Shown: in pieces, positions 21,925-23,391 of the stretch
Layout of the letters: every line of letters begins with the position of its first letter
Position numbering within the stretch: the stretch's first letter is position 1
Made by a program: the position numbers and the translations under genes
Source: Candidatus Neomicrothrix sp. UBA2974
Lineage (GTDB): Bacteria > Actinomycetota > Acidimicrobiia > Acidimicrobiales > MedAcidi-G1
Direction: 5' to 3'
Assembly: GCA_002348705.1 (NCBI GenBank)
Contig: DEAU01000020.1
Span: 2,498-25,888, forward strand
DNA length: 23,391 nt
Notes under the pieces: generated by a model
What the model saw: only the letters and a program-made list of their open reading frames with translations
Told to the model about the DNA's origin: nothing
Database searches by the model: none

Positions 21925-23391
21925 GTGACTGCCGAGTACTCCGCCCACCACCTGCAGGTTCTCGAAGGCCTCGAAGCGGTGCGGAAACGCCCCGGGATGT
22001 ACATCGGCTCCACCGATTCGCGCGGTCTGATGCATTGCCTGTGGGAGATCATCGACAACTCCGTCGACGAGGCCCTCGGCGGTCACGGCGAGCGGATCGA
22101 CGTGATCCTCCATCGCGACGGCAGCGTGGAGGTGGTCGACCGGGCGCGCGGCATCCCGGTCGACGCGGAACCGCGGACCGGGCTCTCCGGCGTCGAGGTC
22201 GTCTTCACGAAGCTCCACGCCGGAGGCAAGTTCGGGGGCGGCTCGTATGCGTCCTCGGGGGGTCTGCACGGGGTCGGCGCGTCTGTCGTGAACGCCCTGT
22301 CGGAGCGACTCGATGTCGAGGTGGACCGTGGCGGAAAGACGTGGGCCATGTCCTTTCATCGCGGCGAGCCGGGGGAGTTCGCCGGCGATTCCCCCGACAG
22401 CGCCTTCTCGCCTTACGAGCAAAGCAGCCGGCTTCGTCACGTCGGCAAGGCGCCCAAGGGGGTCACAGGAACCCGGATCCGCTATTGGGCCGACACCCAG
22501 ATCTTCACGAAGGATGCCACCTTCGCTGTCGAGGAGCTGGAGCAGCGCGCGCGGCAGACCGCCTTCCTCGTGCCGGGCCTCGAGATCGTCATCCGTGATC
22601 AGCGCGGCGAGGAGCCGCGAGAGACGAGCTTTCGATACGACGGCGGCATCTCGGAGTTCGCGGAGTTCCTCGCCCCGGACGCGCCCGTGACCGATACGTG
22701 GCGCCTTCAGGGAGAAGGAACCTTCACCGAGACGGTCCCCGTCCTGCAGCCGACCGGAGCCATGGTGCCGACCGAGGTCGAGCGCACGTGCGAGGTCGAC
22801 GTCGCGGTGCGCTGGGGCACCGGCTACGAGACCGTCGGGCGCAGCTTCGTGAACATCATCGCCACGCCGAAGGGCGGCACGCATCAGCAGGGCTTCGAGC
22901 AGGGCCTGCTGAAGGTCGTGCGGGCTCAGATCGAGGCCAACGCCCGTCGTCTGAAAGTGGGCAACGACAAGCTCGAGAAGGACGACATCCTCGCCGGCCT
23001 CACGGTCGTCCTGACCGTTCGCCTGCCCGAACCGCAGTTCGAGGGGCAGACCAAGGAGGTGCTCGGAACCCCGGCCGTGCGCCAGATCGTCTCGAGCGTG
23101 GTGAGCAAGGGGCTGCAGGAGCGCTTCGCGTCCACCAAGCGGGATGACAAGTCGCAGACATCGCAGCTCATGGAGAAGATCGTCTCCGAGATGAAGGCGC
23201 GCATCTCGGCCCGAACGCACAAGGAGACGCAGCGCCGGAAGAACGCGCTCGAGTCCTCCTCGCTCCCCGCGAAGCTGGTGGACTGCCGCAGCAATGACGT
23301 GAATGACTCGGAACTGTTCATCGTCGAGGGCGACTCGGCGGGCGGCTCGGCGAAGCAGGGGCGCGACCGCAAGACGCAGGCGATCCTGCCG
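21925..23391 (+). CDS. parE: DNA topoisomerase IV subunit B, 3' truncated by window edge
   Basis: The 489 visible residues carry the ATPase half and the start of the Toprim domain. Seen are LEGLEAVRKRPGMYIGST, the ATP-site EIIDNSVDEAL, DRARGIPVD, the glycine-rich lid GGLHGVGASVVNALS, the transducer segment with TPKGGTHQQGF and the QFEGQTKEVLG region, and the Toprim acidic motif IVEGDSAGGSAKQGRD. The product relaxes or decatenates DNA together with ParC. GyrB is the main alternative; the position beside rpoD and the DUF7455-type gene favours ParE. The usual DNGRG of GHKL ATPases reads DRARG here, which I believe occurs in related actinobacterial proteins. The start is GTG 21925. Confidence 0.9.
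   Translation, partial: MTAEYSAHHLQVLEGLEAVRKRPGMYIGSTDSRGLMHCLWEIIDNSVDEALGGHGERIDVILHRDGSVEVVDRARGIPVDAEPRTGLSGVEVVFTKLHAGGKFGGGSYASSGGLHGVGASVVNALSERLDVEVDRGGKTWAMSFHRGEPGEFAGDSPDSAFSPYEQSSRLRHVGKAPKGVTGTRIRYWADTQIFTKDATFAVEELEQRARQTAFLVPGLEIVIRDQRGEEPRETSFRYDGGISEFAEFLAPDAPVTDTWRLQGEGTFTETVPVLQPTGAMVPTEVERTCEVDVAVRWGTGYETVGRSFVNIIATPKGGTHQQGFEQGLLKVVRAQIEANARRLKVGNDKLEKDDILAGLTVVLTVRLPEPQFEGQTKEVLGTPAVRQIVSSVVSKGLQERFASTKRDDKSQTSQLMEKIVSEMKARISARTHKETQRRKNALESSSLPAKLVDCRSNDVNDSELFIVEGDSAGGSAKQGRDRKTQAILP

Noticed and set aside
21883..23220. Minus-strand open frame of 445 codons opposite parE
   Set aside because: Typical antisense frame in GC-rich DNA, rich in His, Leu and Arg, while the plus strand encodes unmistakable ParE motifs.
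1..23391. CRISPR array, insertion sequence, or phage/defence cassette
   Set aside because: No regularly spaced direct repeats, transposase, integrase, nuclease-defence or phage structural genes are visible in any frame.

Overview
The window looks like a metagenome-type contig from a high-GC Gram-positive bacterium. Positions 1 to about 20,250 carry a coherent set of actinobacterial genes: a WhiB regulator, a GlnR-like regulator beside glutamine synthetase I and II genes, an actinobacterial-style Mrp ATPase without CxxC, and selA-selB. Codon use there is moderately GC-rich, with many A/T third positions. The style suggests an Acidimicrobiia-like lineage, but this is inference from gene content and protein character, not from a search. 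From about 20,310 to the end, codon use is much more strongly GC-biased, and the gene order (sigma factor C-terminus, CofE-like protein, small zinc-binding DUF7455-type protein, topoisomerase IV subunit B) is what I know from Microbacterium and related Microbacteriaceae. The change falls inside the most conserved part of the primary sigma factor gene, so the contig is most likely a chimera of two genomes joined in rpoD.

Layout. 1-640: the tail of a pentapeptide-repeat gene, a non-coding stretch with an isolated tRNA-like T-arm, and a complete tRNA-Pro(CGG). 713-1573: a stand-alone receiver-domain protein divergent from a STAS-domain protein. 1670-3325: an NfeD-type membrane protein whose protease serine appears lost, then a WhiB gene preceded by a clear GTTCAG/CTGAAC operator-like array. 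3366-6450: selB and selA, closely linked on the minus strand (selenocysteine synthesis and insertion); selC and selD are not seen here. 6532-8708: an FxsA-family membrane protein, an Mrp/ApbC Fe-S ATPase and an IscA/ErpA-type Fe-S carrier. 8814-11436: a Tat-targeted lipoprotein with a thioredoxin-like region, divergent from a fusion of a molybdenum-hydroxylase Fe-S subunit with a shortened molybdopterin-subunit-like region. 11508-12152: RidA and a tiny membrane protein. 12207-15635: a nitrogen cluster of a GlnR-like atypical response regulator, GSI, and a divergent GSII, with a candidate GlnR box between the two synthetases. 15709-19562: an acyltransferase-3 membrane protein with ankyrin repeats inserted in a loop, glutamine-dependent NAD synthetase, and an overlapping hypothetical gene. 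19563-19869: a non-coding leader with a strong inverted repeat, then the hybrid sigma factor gene. 20802-23391: the Microbacteriaceae-like tail, ending inside parE.

Themes that connect genes are Fe-S metabolism (Mrp, IscA-type carrier, molybdenum-hydroxylase-like fusion, WhiB), nitrogen metabolism (GlnR-like regulator, GSI, GSII, and glutamine-dependent NadE) and selenocysteine decoding. Before any biology is built across position ~20,300, the junction should be tested with reads.
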